Below, one piece after another: positions 11,701-19,352 of a stretch of DNA of 64,000 nt. The DNA comes from a virus. The notes under the pieces are model-generated. The model was not told where the DNA came from and made no database searches. It saw nothing but the letters and a program-made list of their open reading frames with translations. The stretch spans positions 1 through 64,000 of the IMG/VR virus record IMGVR_UViG_3300034072_001395, one strand, 5' to 3'. A program made the translations under genes and the position numbers. The stretch's first letter is position 1. Each line of letters begins with the position of its first letter.

Positions 11701-14248
11701 AGATGACGCCGGGCGGCAGCGACGCCAGCACCGTCTCCGGGTCGTCGCTCGCCTGGAGGGCGCGCTCGACGGCTGCACGGTCAATCTTCTCCGTGACCTC
11801 CTCGGCCTCGTCCACGGTCAGGAACTCGCCGTCGCCGCGCACGAGGACGTACCCGTCGTCGCCGTGGCGGGCGAGGGTGACGCCCGCGGGGAGGGCGATC
11901 TTCTCCAGATCGTTCACGTCCAGCGCGACGGGGCGGAGGTCGCGCAAGGGGATCGGCTGGCCGTTGCGCAGGTCGGGCCCCTGGCCTGCCACCTGCTCCA
12001 CGAACTCCTTGCTCTTGCGGCCGCGCAAGATCAGCGCAGCACGCGCCCGCGTCTCCGCCCGCGACTTGGCGTTGGCGACGCGGGCCTGGTCGCGCAGGAC
12101 CTCGAAGGCATCGAGGCTGTCGCGGGCCTTGGTGACGACCTGCTCGGTCGCCACGTCGCCCTTGCGGGCCATGTCCATGACCAGCGACGTGACCTCGCTC
12201 TGGATGTCGTCGAGGTCGAGCATGTTGAGCGGATCCGAACGGTCCTGCTTCTTCGCCTCCGCGAGCATCTTGCGCCAGCCCGCCGGGTTGACCGGCAGCT
12301 TGCCGGCCCTCGCCAGATCGCGCAGGCGCTCGCGGGCCTCGGCCACGAGGCGGAGGCGCTTGGCGTAGTCGTACATGTCCGCGTACCGCTCGACATCGCC
12401 CGTGGCGTCGGCCGCGCGGCGCACCGACGGGTGCATCCCCGGGTTGTCGAGGAGCAGGGCGCGCGCCACGTCCGACCCCTCGGGGTCGATGGACGACGGG
12501 CGCCACGCCGGGTCGGTCAGGACCACGCGGAGCGGCGAGGAGCCGAGCGCGTCCTCCACGTCGGCGAGCACGGCACGGTCCTGATTGTCGAGTTCCGACA
12601 TCGCCTGTGGCGCGTTGCTCCGGGCGCTGCCGCCCTCGGCGTTGCGCGCGGAGGCCAGGTCACCGCGAAGGTAACTGTCGCCGATCGTGTCAAGAACCTG
12701 CGCGGCGGCAGCCCGCTCGCTGCGACCGGCGGCCGCCTCAAGGGCTCCCACGAGGGCGGCGCCCTCACCGCGGGGGGCCTCCTGGGCGCTCGCCACGGTC
12801 GGAGCGGCGGCCACGGTGGAGGGCTTGACGCCGGCGAAGCGGGCCACGGCGCGCTTCGCCTTGACGGCGGCACTCACGCCGAAGTCGGTGAGGACGCCAG
12901 GGGAGAACAGCGATGTGCCGAGGCCGGCGACGCCGCCACCGATGGCGCCCGCGATGCGACCGGCCTGCGAGGCGGCCAGCACGTCCTCCGGGCTGGCGCC
13001 CTGCCGCCGGGCCAGGGCGCGGGCCGTCCGCTCGCCGAGGGTGCCGTAGGTCGTGCTCAGGGCGGTGACCGGCTCCTCACCAAGCGCCATCGACGACCCG
13101 ACGGACTGGATGAACCGGGAGACGTTGGCGCCGATGTCCGCCGCGCTACCCGGGTCCTTGGACGCCGCGCGGATGTTCTGCGCGGTGCCGCGCCCGGCGC
13201 CGATGGCGGCCGACATCACCTTGTCGTCGAGGTAGAACACCTGGTCCGCGACGGTCGGCGACTGGAACACCGCGTTGCCATTCACGTCGATGCCCATGTA
13301 CTGCACGGGCGCGTCGAACGCGGCGACCTTGGCGGCGGTCGCGTAGTCGCCCTCGCCGTACAGCTCGTTGAAGGACTTGCCCGTCAGGACGCTCTGCGGG
13401 ATCATGAAGCCCGCGGTGTCCGTGGCGAGGGCACCGACCTGGCGCCCCTGGAGCGAGAGCCCGGCGGCGAGCCGGACGGCGCGCGCGCGGATCCGCTGGT
13501 ACTCCAGCATGTCGGGCTCGGGGTTGCCCGTCTGCGCGATGAGCTTCTCCGTGATGGTGTCGATCAACTGCCCGAACATCTGCTCGGGCGGCAGACCGCT
13601 CCGCGTCTCCACCACGTCGGGGTTGGCCTTCTTGAACGCCTCCACGTCCTCGCGCAGACGCCGCTGCGCCGCGGACCCTGCGGCCGCGATGCCGCCGAAG
13701 GTGGTGCTCGGATCAGCGAAGAACGTCGGTGCCGGCACCACGCGCACGCCGTCGGAGCCGGCGCGGTGCGCCCGGTCGAGGTCGTCGACGAGGGCGTCGT
13801 AGGTCTGCGAGCCGGTGCGACCGGCCTCGAACCAGGGCTTGAGGTCCACGTCCGCGGCACGCTTGATCGCGTCGGGCGTGGTGCCCTTCTCGGCGGCGAC
13901 GTTGCCCAGCACGTCGTCGAAGGTCAGCGGCGACTCGGCGGCCTTGGCGCGGACACCGGCCTCGTACACCGACTTGCGCGCGTCTGCGGAGGAGACGGGC
14001 TTCGTGGTCCGCGTGGTGACGGAGGGAGGGGCGAAGGACGGCAGCGAGGGAGGCGCGTCAACCGCGCCCTTGACGGGCGGTGCGACTGGCGGCGCGGCAG
14101 TCTCATTGGCCGACGGATCGGCGGCTGGCCGCGCGACGGGAGGGGCGGAAGGCGCCAGGGAAGGGGGCGCATCCTCCGTGGCAGGCGCCGGGTCTGCGAC
14201 TCTCCGAACGACGGGAGGGCTGAACGACGGAAGGGACGGAGATGCCAC
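2780..14248 (-). CDS. giant polyvalent internal virion protein (3822 aa)
   Basis: Begins at a GTG with an AGGAG site. Order: Pro/Ser-rich N-terminus (about 1-90); helical region; HEVWH at about 1187-1191, a zinc-metalloprotease HExxH signature inside TRTVIHEVWHTMSQF, with an acidic FDEYVVEKM stretch further on; MDELQSDHYQ at about 1756-1765, which matches the EIQSDWHQ motif seen in many phage large polyvalent proteins; a Pro/Ala-rich linker at about 2229-2289; then a mainly helical C-terminal third with FFLPFWAWSKNN near 3433, also typical of polyvalent proteins. Such proteins are carried in the capsid and delivered with the DNA; the protease and other activities are inferred from motifs only. 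It ends the leftward late operon. Antisense to it lies a 10-kb open frame, judged a GC-skew shadow. Confidence 0.9.
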   Translation of the reverse strand: MASPSLPSFSPPVVRRVADPAPATEDAPPSLAPSAPPVARPAADPSANETAAPPVAPPVKGAVDAPPSLPSFAPPSVTTRTTKPVSSADARKSVYEAGVRAKAAESPLTFDDVLGNVAAEKGTTPDAIKRAADVDLKPWFEAGRTGSQTYDALVDDLDRAHRAGSDGVRVVPAPTFFADPSTTFGGIAAAGSAAQRRLREDVEAFKKANPDVVETRSGLPPEQMFGQLIDTITEKLIAQTGNPEPDMLEYQRIRARAVRLAAGLSLQGRQVGALATDTAGFMIPQSVLTGKSFNELYGEGDYATAAKVAAFDAPVQYMGIDVNGNAVFQSPTVADQVFYLDDKVMSAAIGAGRGTAQNIRAASKDPGSAADIGANVSRFIQSVGSSMALGEEPVTALSTTYGTLGERTARALARRQGASPEDVLAASQAGRIAGAIGGGVAGLGTSLFSPGVLTDFGVSAAVKAKRAVARFAGVKPSTVAAAPTVASAQEAPRGEGAALVGALEAAAGRSERAAAAQVLDTIGDSYLRGDLASARNAEGGSARSNAPQAMSELDNQDRAVLADVEDALGSSPLRVVLTDPAWRPSSIDPEGSDVARALLLDNPGMHPSVRRAADATGDVERYADMYDYAKRLRLVAEARERLRDLARAGKLPVNPAGWRKMLAEAKKQDRSDPLNMLDLDDIQSEVTSLVMDMARKGDVATEQVVTKARDSLDAFEVLRDQARVANAKSRAETRARAALILRGRKSKEFVEQVAGQGPDLRNGQPIPLRDLRPVALDVNDLEKIALPAGVTLARHGDDGYVLVRGDGEFLTVDEAEEVTEKIDRAAVERALQASDDPETVLASLPPGVISREVARETIEDVVLESAAPRAYEDIIAAVRQEAGEVYAGTSRGSRLLAAAHDAAQARLMAAFPEASPARLRAALLHDPQEADLLAQIVDAFPIKEVDDMRAVFAQRSAGSLPWGADRSAGGALRAADAVASGMLRTIETFSGLEYVPYPALDAMRAVLEAAIPLPPKTSAAVYAALGRFYDSRTTTDGLRGALESVRAAARSELAEAGEALTDDAATILTNASASRFKRSTLTWFERAALRRRKGRKSILDVIRRERARAGRAGAGTRTVTDYEYDVIKHFVSMLGTERLKGLALAVVPSSAINSSAASLVSGVNYMASQVVGIARHTIDSGAFTRTVIHEVWHTMSQFLPKDTLAALYKQFIIERAAFAARTPGAFDAVAGGLSDFHPEGAYRYANFDEYVVEKMTDLVLIQSAKAVVEKGVAKGTLRVGSPAEQALNALADVARSMYTQVAAAHGHDAVAETFRGFQEDLFMARLRSGALSDITEVAAAERALKERWTAFLEDLANGVPPVVAQGAFDLRTRKFLESLAWVPADKFDDTAGAIEEGVDAGAMFSKVAEEAAFVTPGFVSRMEKAIEAMPGRRMPVDQFEAHLKTRGVKDAEKDVLGYAAFIDGVKGRGDKFVTKEEASEALRGTLERFTVRGSGVALVGRRQVEEALEAALAEADAATDLVRRAEGEAHELESLLAQQAFPVVDVNAPIAVIHFEDAADFVREYKAHSLLSGATDDGVASVSLAGLPYALLDVPNRHRAAVLDRLARQASPEMAPWVRLFAHVDANLGFFRRFGVTELAKAPQQSRKALVEQMKQPVVDDYTQARRKAANLQERQKALAGASIDPSRPGEMARDIEGVRYETYTIPGGRDTAEIVLEDAAQVPAPGKYRYHFTEQTAVHVRGKTRDSEVGEVFGMDELQSDHYQKNKDGVKGDGPLDGDLWKFAGIRAAVIEAARRGVKGIAAPEGDLAARAVGATPESDPKAYNGVVAFYNDQVPRLFDRVARDLGLRTAMVYVPDYGRAVKTILFDNKQIGDVPLFSKAASATPLPDALPRAPIRATVGNRTGHYAVRFASPIDAAIYTLASTDLTDDARRSIEGFLSSVLGRPFDMLNADMPNIQAVSKALSEAVGKTTKGSADPDKPTILRVPAAVPAPEGVKFGKWQTDDIGRPEEGPKVREFIDKADDADAALAEVDRLHRTAIQRSAAKGFPTLIVDATGEYGDALAAAVDERIRAVGLRLEVAFSNRSNTVYNIKKVEVPGAIEAAAKADKPKDATPKAKPEKHPRLPANLRGTPTLKVGTRNVDFASDLDRAAFLAAKGDGDFLDFVARNTLLTPDEIVAHGNAIKAQIEALAKGSKGTISIPQAFTGTFGAEAKRIKAEAKAAEKAAKEAAKAKAPVEAPPPAAPVEAPSAAPAPAPTQAPAPEPASPPAPVQAAPPPPPAPPPAAVPPKAKGGEPVFDVIARIVVDDKGDIKAIEGRSASDVQALFNVASRVRQGNKDLAGADYIDVPLTFADDVQADEAGAAIVFKVVNERARAALSPDEKAVERAESGLAALAARLEQIQADAQQYRTANGLVAQSAELDAIESALRINAEIRGLAAKRTAAMLRGQTAAPFFGAVPEAAEATQAALEDPSMARALKSALTALEGVRSPPATGGIQTRVSYGASTVPLMIDPPGGVPAKALVKPMSDEAEAVIAKHLKPPAEETDDYQIVIRFAGEDIPYSAAAYEKALDDALIRYTAKRKALQAAGITGAEFNRADRETRKALGVAIYERIIKSSMTEDELVEFMAGSNLATGDLHVPVPATPWQKAADKSVTPPDDLQAFIDDQPHLSVNYHPVPLFTARGFAPVSPADIPAIRSGRSAQKAIDVEAVTPPIGVRRAGERVVARSLTEAIDKALSAPFYDDGKGPPLIRQIAQILSIPFIGAAAQAPYLRAPAPIRSFLATLANEVEQGIGDAINIIQKSPSSDLMYRYLSGEPGLVDPYGAPITSSGNVNAAEVIRGGMQEVFEAWRASDEGKAVLPNIAPRQVVGGEFTDQPVPDVKVTAEMLLSELIEATREARKRGERIDVPAWINEHYIVTTTDGASAASKVSPKVEAALGVIMRAQVDRAPVRQTISVEQGKIAPEFLGDLRRTLFMQGDTDPNVYTPSDLPLLERLLDPAPDYADPMAIKRLFDDITSIVGLNTTDAAQAQNTRAINLAVMFAAYAQARHAAWRQMQAGVAVSPDQRALLSRALNGEYIEPSERAEADRLLRVFGPADTLVEVDIAGRREYLPSSAAQALGQSLMKARDPSLSAFRARGAGAMAQATADRLVRLANVAAIRGVFALRQGKIVTDTVDSFMRVITDIGVKAGILSLVRSAPSTLYGMIPGLAPVMQSIKSGADAASLRGTLLDVGEQGAAAAERIIEFFRTADPAARQKAADAAADAAARGMFDPSVRAIWLGEPVTVRTPAGAMTAQELRAVAQTYGVLSSFDTAVRSNANFALLVGMSIEDARKNPAKAARAFLAANPDTPPSVAREILRAPWKFVNFMADTTTNTIEAVGQIERLSLYVTMMRDGLDPVSAARSTAAVLLNYGRTVHGVDRSLILRFFLPFWAWSKNNNRRMLDLGATAQGLVALKRMRRYYQGTFSLMQNVVDAYGTDEYGIDARAMTPTQRDFYWSMVGALEDEYGYPLPPERVASLRGIVRGSVGARVFVKGQAYTTLPAAQASRAAIGARAFASRDDEQSVPRRIAPGRGSETTLPQYARDRGVVGLRYYNPRTASPHETALFIMQEPELASAISHFASLGNLAGYVLGASASGITTAMGEPIDYLPATDPLLSADTAMDVPFFQEVRTVLEGASAQTPTGATVRIPETLASLLIRANPDFVQVKRTALPLPFESANGETVTHVTEYRTSATVIAAVNLFTNYMPSDALKTVKDIEAVKKVIEEADTTDPAATVFKLWAAALGRPATIIADPDPTLPFDPAAMKERPPRVGGR

Positions 14249-14268
14249 GGGCGCTCCTGTGCGCCCCT

Positions 14269-14297
14269 ATGCTAACCCGTTTGGCCGCGCCGGTCTA
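14269..14297 (-). promoter_or_regulatory. promoter-like site for the giant virion gene
   Basis: Minus strand TAGACC, 17 nt, TAGCAT, just before the AGGAG site and GTG start at 14248. It overlaps the last codon of the upstream gene. The match is moderate. Confidence 0.4.
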
Positions 14298-15434
14298 CCT
14301 CGCCGATGGCGGTCCCACAAGGCGCGCCAGTTCGCTGAGCCAGGCGTACTGCGCGATCGCGGCGACCTGTTCGTCCTCGTCCTCGCTGAGCGCGGCGGCT
14401 CGCGCCTTGTTGATGAGCGCGTTCAACTCAGCACGCTTGGCGTCATCACTCCGGGTGGCCTCGATGTCAGCCTGGATCTGCGGCGCGTCCGGGCGCGGGA
14501 GAACAAGGGGGATGTCCTGACGGTCAGCCAGCGCGGCGAGGATCTCGTCCGTGCTCTTGGCGAACTCGCGCCGCTTCAGGAGCAGGGCGCCCGCTTCACG
14601 CATGGCCGAGTCGGGCACGTCCTCCTGGGCGTCGATCAGGTCCTTCTCGCGCTGGAGCTGCTGCGCGATGGTCGCCACTTGGATCGCGTCGGAGGCACCA
14701 GCGGCTCGGACGCGAGCATCAGCGGCCCTGTCGGACAGATCCGCTGCGGCGCTCACGTTCGTCTCCAGCGCGCGGTTGACGCGCGACAAGGCGGCGTCGG
14801 CCTCCTTCACACGCGCTACTGCGATGTCATGCATCTCCGCTGGGGCTCGATCGAGACGCGGCAGGCCGCTCAGGGCTTCTCGCCCCGCCCCTCCCCGAAC
14901 GGCTGCGGTGCGCTCGGCGGCAGCCCGCTGCTCGGGCGTATGCCGCGACAGAGAACGAACGGCGCGCGCGTAGGTTTCAAGGGCGGGCGTCACGCGCTGC
15001 GCGATCGTTGCAGGAGGCGTGGGCGCGCCATACGTCCGAAGGAACCGTTCGGAAGCGGACATCACTGGCGCGTAGGCGTCAAGGGTGGCCCGCGTCGCTG
15101 GCGCAGGCCTGAGTGCCCCTTGCGCCTGCGCGTCCGCCACGGAGATCATGCCGCTCTTCTTGATGTCGAAGTCGATCTCATCGGCGGGCGCCGGAGCGGG
15201 CGTCGGAGCCGGGGCAGGCGGTGGCGCTGAAGGCGGAGCGGGCGCAGGCGCGCGGGGCGGGGCCTGCGCCTCGACCTTCGGCGCGACCCGCGGCGCAGGC
15301 GTCGGCTTCGGCGGGGGCTTGGGCCTTGGCGCAGGCGCAGGCGCGGCCTTCGGCTCCTCCTTTGCCGCAGCGGCCGCAGCGGCCGCGGCCTTCTGCTTCG
15401 CCCGCATCTCCATGATCTCGGCGGCGGTCGCCAT
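14295..15434 (-). CDS. Ala/Pro-rich internal virion protein
   Basis: 379 residues. The first 85 are almost entirely Ala, Pro and Lys (a flexible arm), followed at 88-113 by DFDIKKSGMISVADAQAQGA and then by helical, coiled-coil-like sequence. A close relative of the 88-113 segment occurs at the C-terminus of the upstream 1070-residue protein, suggesting a shared docking or cleavage signal. The gene starts 3 nt after that upstream gene and precedes the giant protein gene, as expected for a member of the ejected internal-protein set. Family not recognised. Confidence 0.8.
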   Translation of the reverse strand: MATAAEIMEMRAKQKAAAAAAAAAKEEPKAAPAPAPRPKPPPKPTPAPRVAPKVEAQAPPRAPAPAPPSAPPPAPAPTPAPAPADEIDFDIKKSGMISVADAQAQGALRPAPATRATLDAYAPVMSASERFLRTYGAPTPPATIAQRVTPALETYARAVRSLSRHTPEQRAAAERTAAVRGGAGREALSGLPRLDRAPAEMHDIAVARVKEADAALSRVNRALETNVSAAADLSDRAADARVRAAGASDAIQVATIAQQLQREKDLIDAQEDVPDSAMREAGALLLKRREFAKSTDEILAALADRQDIPLVLPRPDAPQIQADIEATRSDDAKRAELNALINKARAAALSEDEDEQVAAIAQYAWLSELARLVGPPSAR

Positions 15435-15437
15435 GTG

Positions 15438-18400
15438 TTACGCCTTCCTCATGCGGTTGGCACTGGCGAGCGGAATGGCATCCATGTCGGACGTGGCGCG
15501 GAGCGACTGCAAGAGCATCCGTGCGCCCATCGGCTTCGGCGCGGACTTGAACGCTCCCTGGCGCTCTGCTTCCTCCACGGAGATCACACCGCTGGGCTTG
15601 AACTCGAAGGTGGGCTCCTCCGCTTCCGCCGGCTTCGCGGGGGCGATACCGCCCTTGCGCAGCTCCCTGTCGAGCCCCTCGTTGTCGGACTGCTCAAGCG
15701 TCATCTCCACAGGAGGCATGCTCTCGGGCGCTGGCGCGACGCGCTCCAGGCGTTGCATCCGCGGATCGAGGCGCCTATCGGCGCCGACCGCCTGCTCGGC
15801 GCGAGGACCTTCGCCCGCCTGGACGGCGGGAGCGCCAGCCGGCCGGCCGACACGCTCACGACCAGGCGGCAGCGCCTCGCCTGCGTCGGAGGGGACCGCA
15901 GGCACGCGGCGGCGCATGGCGGCGTCGTCGCGCTCGGCGGCGCTGCCCCGGAGCAGGAGGCCCAGGCGCCCGGAGAGCGGTGCGCGCTTGGCGTCCGTAC
16001 CGCCCGCCTCCTCGAACTTGTTGCGCGCCGCGTTGGTGAGGATCTTGCCGAGGACGGACTGCGCCGCCTGCTGCTTGGTCTTGGAAGCCGGAGAGGCCAG
16101 GTCCACGGGGGTCTTCTGTCGCGGCAGCGGGTCCGGCGTGCTCTCCTCGATCGCCTCCTTCACGGCCTCCAGGCGGCCCTCGATCCGTGCTTCGCGTCCG
16201 CTGGAAGCGTCATCGGGCAGCGCGTCCAGTCGACGGCCGAGGCGGTCTGCGCGCCGTCCGAGCCGGGCCTCCTGGGGCGACGTGTTCGCCGCAGCGAGGA
16301 GGAAGGCTGCCCGCTGAGCGGCGCGCTGGACGACAGGATCGGGCGCGCCCGTCATGCCCAGGGTCACGGCACGATCCACCTGCTCACGAGCGCGGTCCTC
16401 GCGGCGCGCGGCCACGTCGGGCATCGGCGGGGACTTCTCCGGGGGCGGACCCTTGGCAACACGACGGAGTTCCTCGATCTCGGCCGCCGTGAAGGGCTTG
16501 TTAGTTGTGGGGTTGATGTCGGTGGACATCGCCGCCAAGTTCTCGGCGGGCGCCCGCTCCAGGCGGCGCTCCATGCGCTCCCTCTGCGCCTCGGCCCGCT
16601 CCGCCTTGATCTGCGCCTTGCGCGCGTCCGACCGACCGGACAGGAGAATGTCGCGGTTCGGCGTCGTGCTCTCACCGAACGCCTCCATCGCGTCGCCCTG
16701 CGAGATCCGCCGACCGATCTGCGGGACTTCCCGCCGCTCGATGTTCTGGTCGTCGCCGATGACGATGTGATCGCCGTCCGCCGTGCGGACCACGATGTCG
16801 CCGCGCTGCGTCTCCAGGGCGAAGCTCGCCGCCAGGGGCACCTCCACGGCCGTCCGCCGGACGGATCGAGGCGCCTTGTCGACGACCTCGTAGGTGTCCC
16901 GGTTGCGGTCGAGGAAGTCGGTCAGCGGATCCTTGCCCTTGGGGATCGCCTTGGGGTCGGCGTCTTCCTGCTTGTCGACCTCGCTGTAGTCGAGGCGGAG
17001 TTCCTGATCGGCCCACATCGGCGGGATCTCGGACGACTCCTCTCCGGTGGTGGTCTTGATACCCATCTGCGTGGTGAGGACCGCCACGCCCTCCGCGTCC
17101 GTCACGCCCCGTTCGCTGAGCGACTTCGCCAGGGCACTGTCGACGTTGCCGCGGATGCTGCGCACCTGCGCCGGATCGTCCTCGCTCCCGAACGCCACGT
17201 CGAGTGCGTCCTTGGCCGCGTTGGCCTTGGTGCCGAGTTCCGCCATCGACACTTCGGTGACCTTGCCGTCGATGACAGTGTACGCGGTGTCGGCGCCTTC
17301 GTTGAACAGGTAGGTGGTCGCGCCCTTCGCGTCCTGGGCAGCCACGCGCCCCTCAGCGTCCAGCATCAGGATCTTGACATGGGGCGCCGCGGCCTTCTCC
17401 AGTTCGGCGCGCGTCATGTACCGCTCGAAGCCCTTGATCTTGACGTAGCCGTCAGCGACCCTGTGCTCCGCGTCGAACTTCCTGCGCGCCTCCGGGCTGT
17501 CGAGCGGCTCATCGTACTGGATGGCGATCTCGCGCCCGGCGTGGCGGCCGATGGTCGGCGGGCGCTTCTTCTGGAACTGCCGCAGGAACTCCGCGTAGGC
17601 GTCGTAGTCGTCCGCCCCGGGCGAGTAGGTCCCGTCGTCGAGGATCTTGCCGGTGCGCTCGAAGCCGTGCTGCTTGGCCCAGGCGTGAAACCCGGGCTTC
17701 ATCAGCACGCTGCGCTTCTGGTCCACCTTGGGGTCGCCCTGCTGGAGCAACCCGCGGAACATGGCGAGGTCCTCAGTCGCCTCCGTGTAGCCGCGGAGCA
17801 CGTCGAGGGCCTGCTGCTGCAAGAGTGCTGCGCTCTCCGGGCTGTTCGCCGGGAGGCGCGACTCGAACCAGTCGGCGTTCTCCCTCTGGAGCTTCTGCGC
17901 GTCCGCCGCGATGGCGTCGGAGGACTTGCCCTTGGAGAACACCTGATCGGCGATCTTGATGTCCTCGTCGATCTTCTTGACAACCGCCGTGCCGTACTCG
18001 TGGGCCGACTTCGCTCCGACGAACAGGCCAGTGACCGCCTGTAGGGCGGCCTCAGTGCTGATCCCTGCCTCCCGCGCGCGGTCACGGAACTGCTCGGCCG
18101 TCAGGTCGTAGAGCCCATCAACGTTGATGTTGAGGCCCTCGCCCGCCGCCGCCATGAACGTCGCGGCGTACCCAGGACTGCGGTAATCCGTGTCCGTCAG
18201 GTATCCGCTGTCGCGGAGCGTCTGCGTGAACGCGCCCACCGCCGCGTCGGCGCCTTGCATCCCATTGACCGCTTTGACCTTGGAGACAGTGGCGGGGTCG
18301 CCGCGCGACATGCTGGTCTGCACGGCCGTCTGCGCGGCGAGCAGTGCCGCCTTGTGCCGCTGGGCGGCAGCGACCTGCGCCGCCGTGACGCCACCCTGCA

Positions 18401-18650
18401 TGCTGGCGATGGACGCGATCAGCTTCGCCCGGCTGTCGTGAGCGTCCGACAGCGCCTTGATCTCGGCGACGGTCCGCTGCGCGTGGGTCTTGGCGCCGGT
18501 CTGGTGGTATCGCTCGACCACCTTGGAGAGTTCCGTGAAGCCCCGCACAACGGCCGGATCGCGGGTCGCCTGGCTCGAAAGACGGTCGTAGCCGTCGAGC
18601 GCCGCGGGGGCGTTCTCTCGGAGCCAGTATTGCCACCATGCCGTCGTCAT
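15438..18650 (-). CDS. large internal virion protein (1070 aa)
   Basis: Begins MTTAWWQYWLRENAPAAL at an ATG preceded by AGGGATC. It is mostly helical and highly charged, with no transmembrane segment and no catalytic motif that I recognise. The last 60 residues hold FEFKPSGVISVEEAERQGAF (about 1015-1034), a near copy of a segment in the next protein. Size, helical composition and position between the small Gly-rich protein and the giant protein resemble the internal-core genes of short-tailed phages (the T7 gp14-gp15-gp16 order). That analogy comes from layout, not sequence identity. Confidence 0.8.
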   Translation of the reverse strand: MTTAWWQYWLRENAPAALDGYDRLSSQATRDPAVVRGFTELSKVVERYHQTGAKTHAQRTVAEIKALSDAHDSRAKLIASIASMQGGVTAAQVAAAQRHKAALLAAQTAVQTSMSRGDPATVSKVKAVNGMQGADAAVGAFTQTLRDSGYLTDTDYRSPGYAATFMAAAGEGLNINVDGLYDLTAEQFRDRAREAGISTEAALQAVTGLFVGAKSAHEYGTAVVKKIDEDIKIADQVFSKGKSSDAIAADAQKLQRENADWFESRLPANSPESAALLQQQALDVLRGYTEATEDLAMFRGLLQQGDPKVDQKRSVLMKPGFHAWAKQHGFERTGKILDDGTYSPGADDYDAYAEFLRQFQKKRPPTIGRHAGREIAIQYDEPLDSPEARRKFDAEHRVADGYVKIKGFERYMTRAELEKAAAPHVKILMLDAEGRVAAQDAKGATTYLFNEGADTAYTVIDGKVTEVSMAELGTKANAAKDALDVAFGSEDDPAQVRSIRGNVDSALAKSLSERGVTDAEGVAVLTTQMGIKTTTGEESSEIPPMWADQELRLDYSEVDKQEDADPKAIPKGKDPLTDFLDRNRDTYEVVDKAPRSVRRTAVEVPLAASFALETQRGDIVVRTADGDHIVIGDDQNIERREVPQIGRRISQGDAMEAFGESTTPNRDILLSGRSDARKAQIKAERAEAQRERMERRLERAPAENLAAMSTDINPTTNKPFTAAEIEELRRVAKGPPPEKSPPMPDVAARREDRAREQVDRAVTLGMTGAPDPVVQRAAQRAAFLLAAANTSPQEARLGRRADRLGRRLDALPDDASSGREARIEGRLEAVKEAIEESTPDPLPRQKTPVDLASPASKTKQQAAQSVLGKILTNAARNKFEEAGGTDAKRAPLSGRLGLLLRGSAAERDDAAMRRRVPAVPSDAGEALPPGRERVGRPAGAPAVQAGEGPRAEQAVGADRRLDPRMQRLERVAPAPESMPPVEMTLEQSDNEGLDRELRKGGIAPAKPAEAEEPTFEFKPSGVISVEEAERQGAFKSAPKPMGARMLLQSLRATSDMDAIPLASANRMRKA

Positions 18651-18670
18651 GTGGAGATCCCTGTTGCGCC

Positions 18671-19300
18671 TCAGTAGTAGCGACTGACATCGGCCCCGCG
18701 GAGGTTCTGCATCGCCTGTGCCGCCGTGCTCGCCATCGCGGCCTCGTGCTCCTGCTGCTTGCCCGCCGCATAAGTGGCGAGGCCCGCATCCGTGCCCTTC
18801 TCGAACACCTGCGACAGTCCGGCGGCCGCACGATCGTAGGCGGCGACGTTCATGCCCTGCGCCTGCATGTAGAGGTTCCGCGCGTCCGCCTTGCGCTGCT
18901 GCCCCGCCGCTTGGCTCTCGGCGGCCACCCGCGCGCCAACCTGCGCAGCCATCTCGCCACGCGCCTGCGACACCGCGGCGCGATTGGCGTCGATCTGGCC
19001 TCCGCGACCGACGCCCTGCATGGCGACTTGCCGCATCTGCTCGGTGCGATCCGCCTGGGATGCCTGATCGTAGGCGCGCATCTCCGAGGCGATCAGGTTG
19101 CGCTTCTTGGCGCCCGAGTAGCCCCAGCCCTCACGCTGGCCGCGGGCCATCGCGGCCTCGGCCTGCCGGGTCATCTCCTTGCGCATCCGCCGCTGTGCGC
19201 GCGCGGCTGGCGTCAGCGCGGCGATGCCCTTGCCGAGACCGACGCCGCCAGCGGCGACGGCCCCCGCGATGATGGCCCCGCCGATGAGACCGATGGGCAT
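18671..19300 (-). CDS. small Gly-rich internal virion protein, membrane-active type
   Basis: 209 residues. The N-terminus MPIGLIGGAIIAGAVAAGG is a Gly/Ala hydrophobic segment of about 20 residues; the rest is a long amphipathic helical region rich in Ala, Gln, Arg and Met. This is the usual build of small internal virion proteins that enter the host envelope first (T7 gp14-like position and composition). It is first of the internal-protein trio. A promoter-like site lies 18-46 nt upstream. Confidence 0.7.
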   Translation of the reverse strand: MPIGLIGGAIIAGAVAAGGVGLGKGIAALTPAARAQRRMRKEMTRQAEAAMARGQREGWGYSGAKKRNLIASEMRAYDQASQADRTEQMRQVAMQGVGRGGQIDANRAAVSQARGEMAAQVGARVAAESQAAGQQRKADARNLYMQAQGMNVAAYDRAAAGLSQVFEKGTDAGLATYAAGKQQEHEAAMASTAAQAMQNLRGADVSRYY

Positions 19301-19322
19301 ACTTCCTCCGCGTGCTCTCCCA

Positions 19323-19352
19323 TCCTATCACGCTGGAGGCGATCGTGCCACC
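19323..19352 (-). promoter_or_regulatory. promoter-like site upstream of the internal-protein trio
   Basis: Minus strand GTGGCA, 18 nt, TAGGAT in the 51-nt gap between 19300 and 19352. The -10 is better than the -35. It also carries a cGATCGcc block found at other late promoters. Confidence 0.35.

Noticed and set aside
3983-14275. 3430-codon open frame on the plus strand
   Set aside because: Antisense to the giant virion gene. Its translation is Arg/Gly/Asp/His-rich low complexity, lacks domain motifs, and arises because a GC-rich gene rarely leaves stops in the opposite frame. The minus frame has motifs, a ribosome site and operon context.
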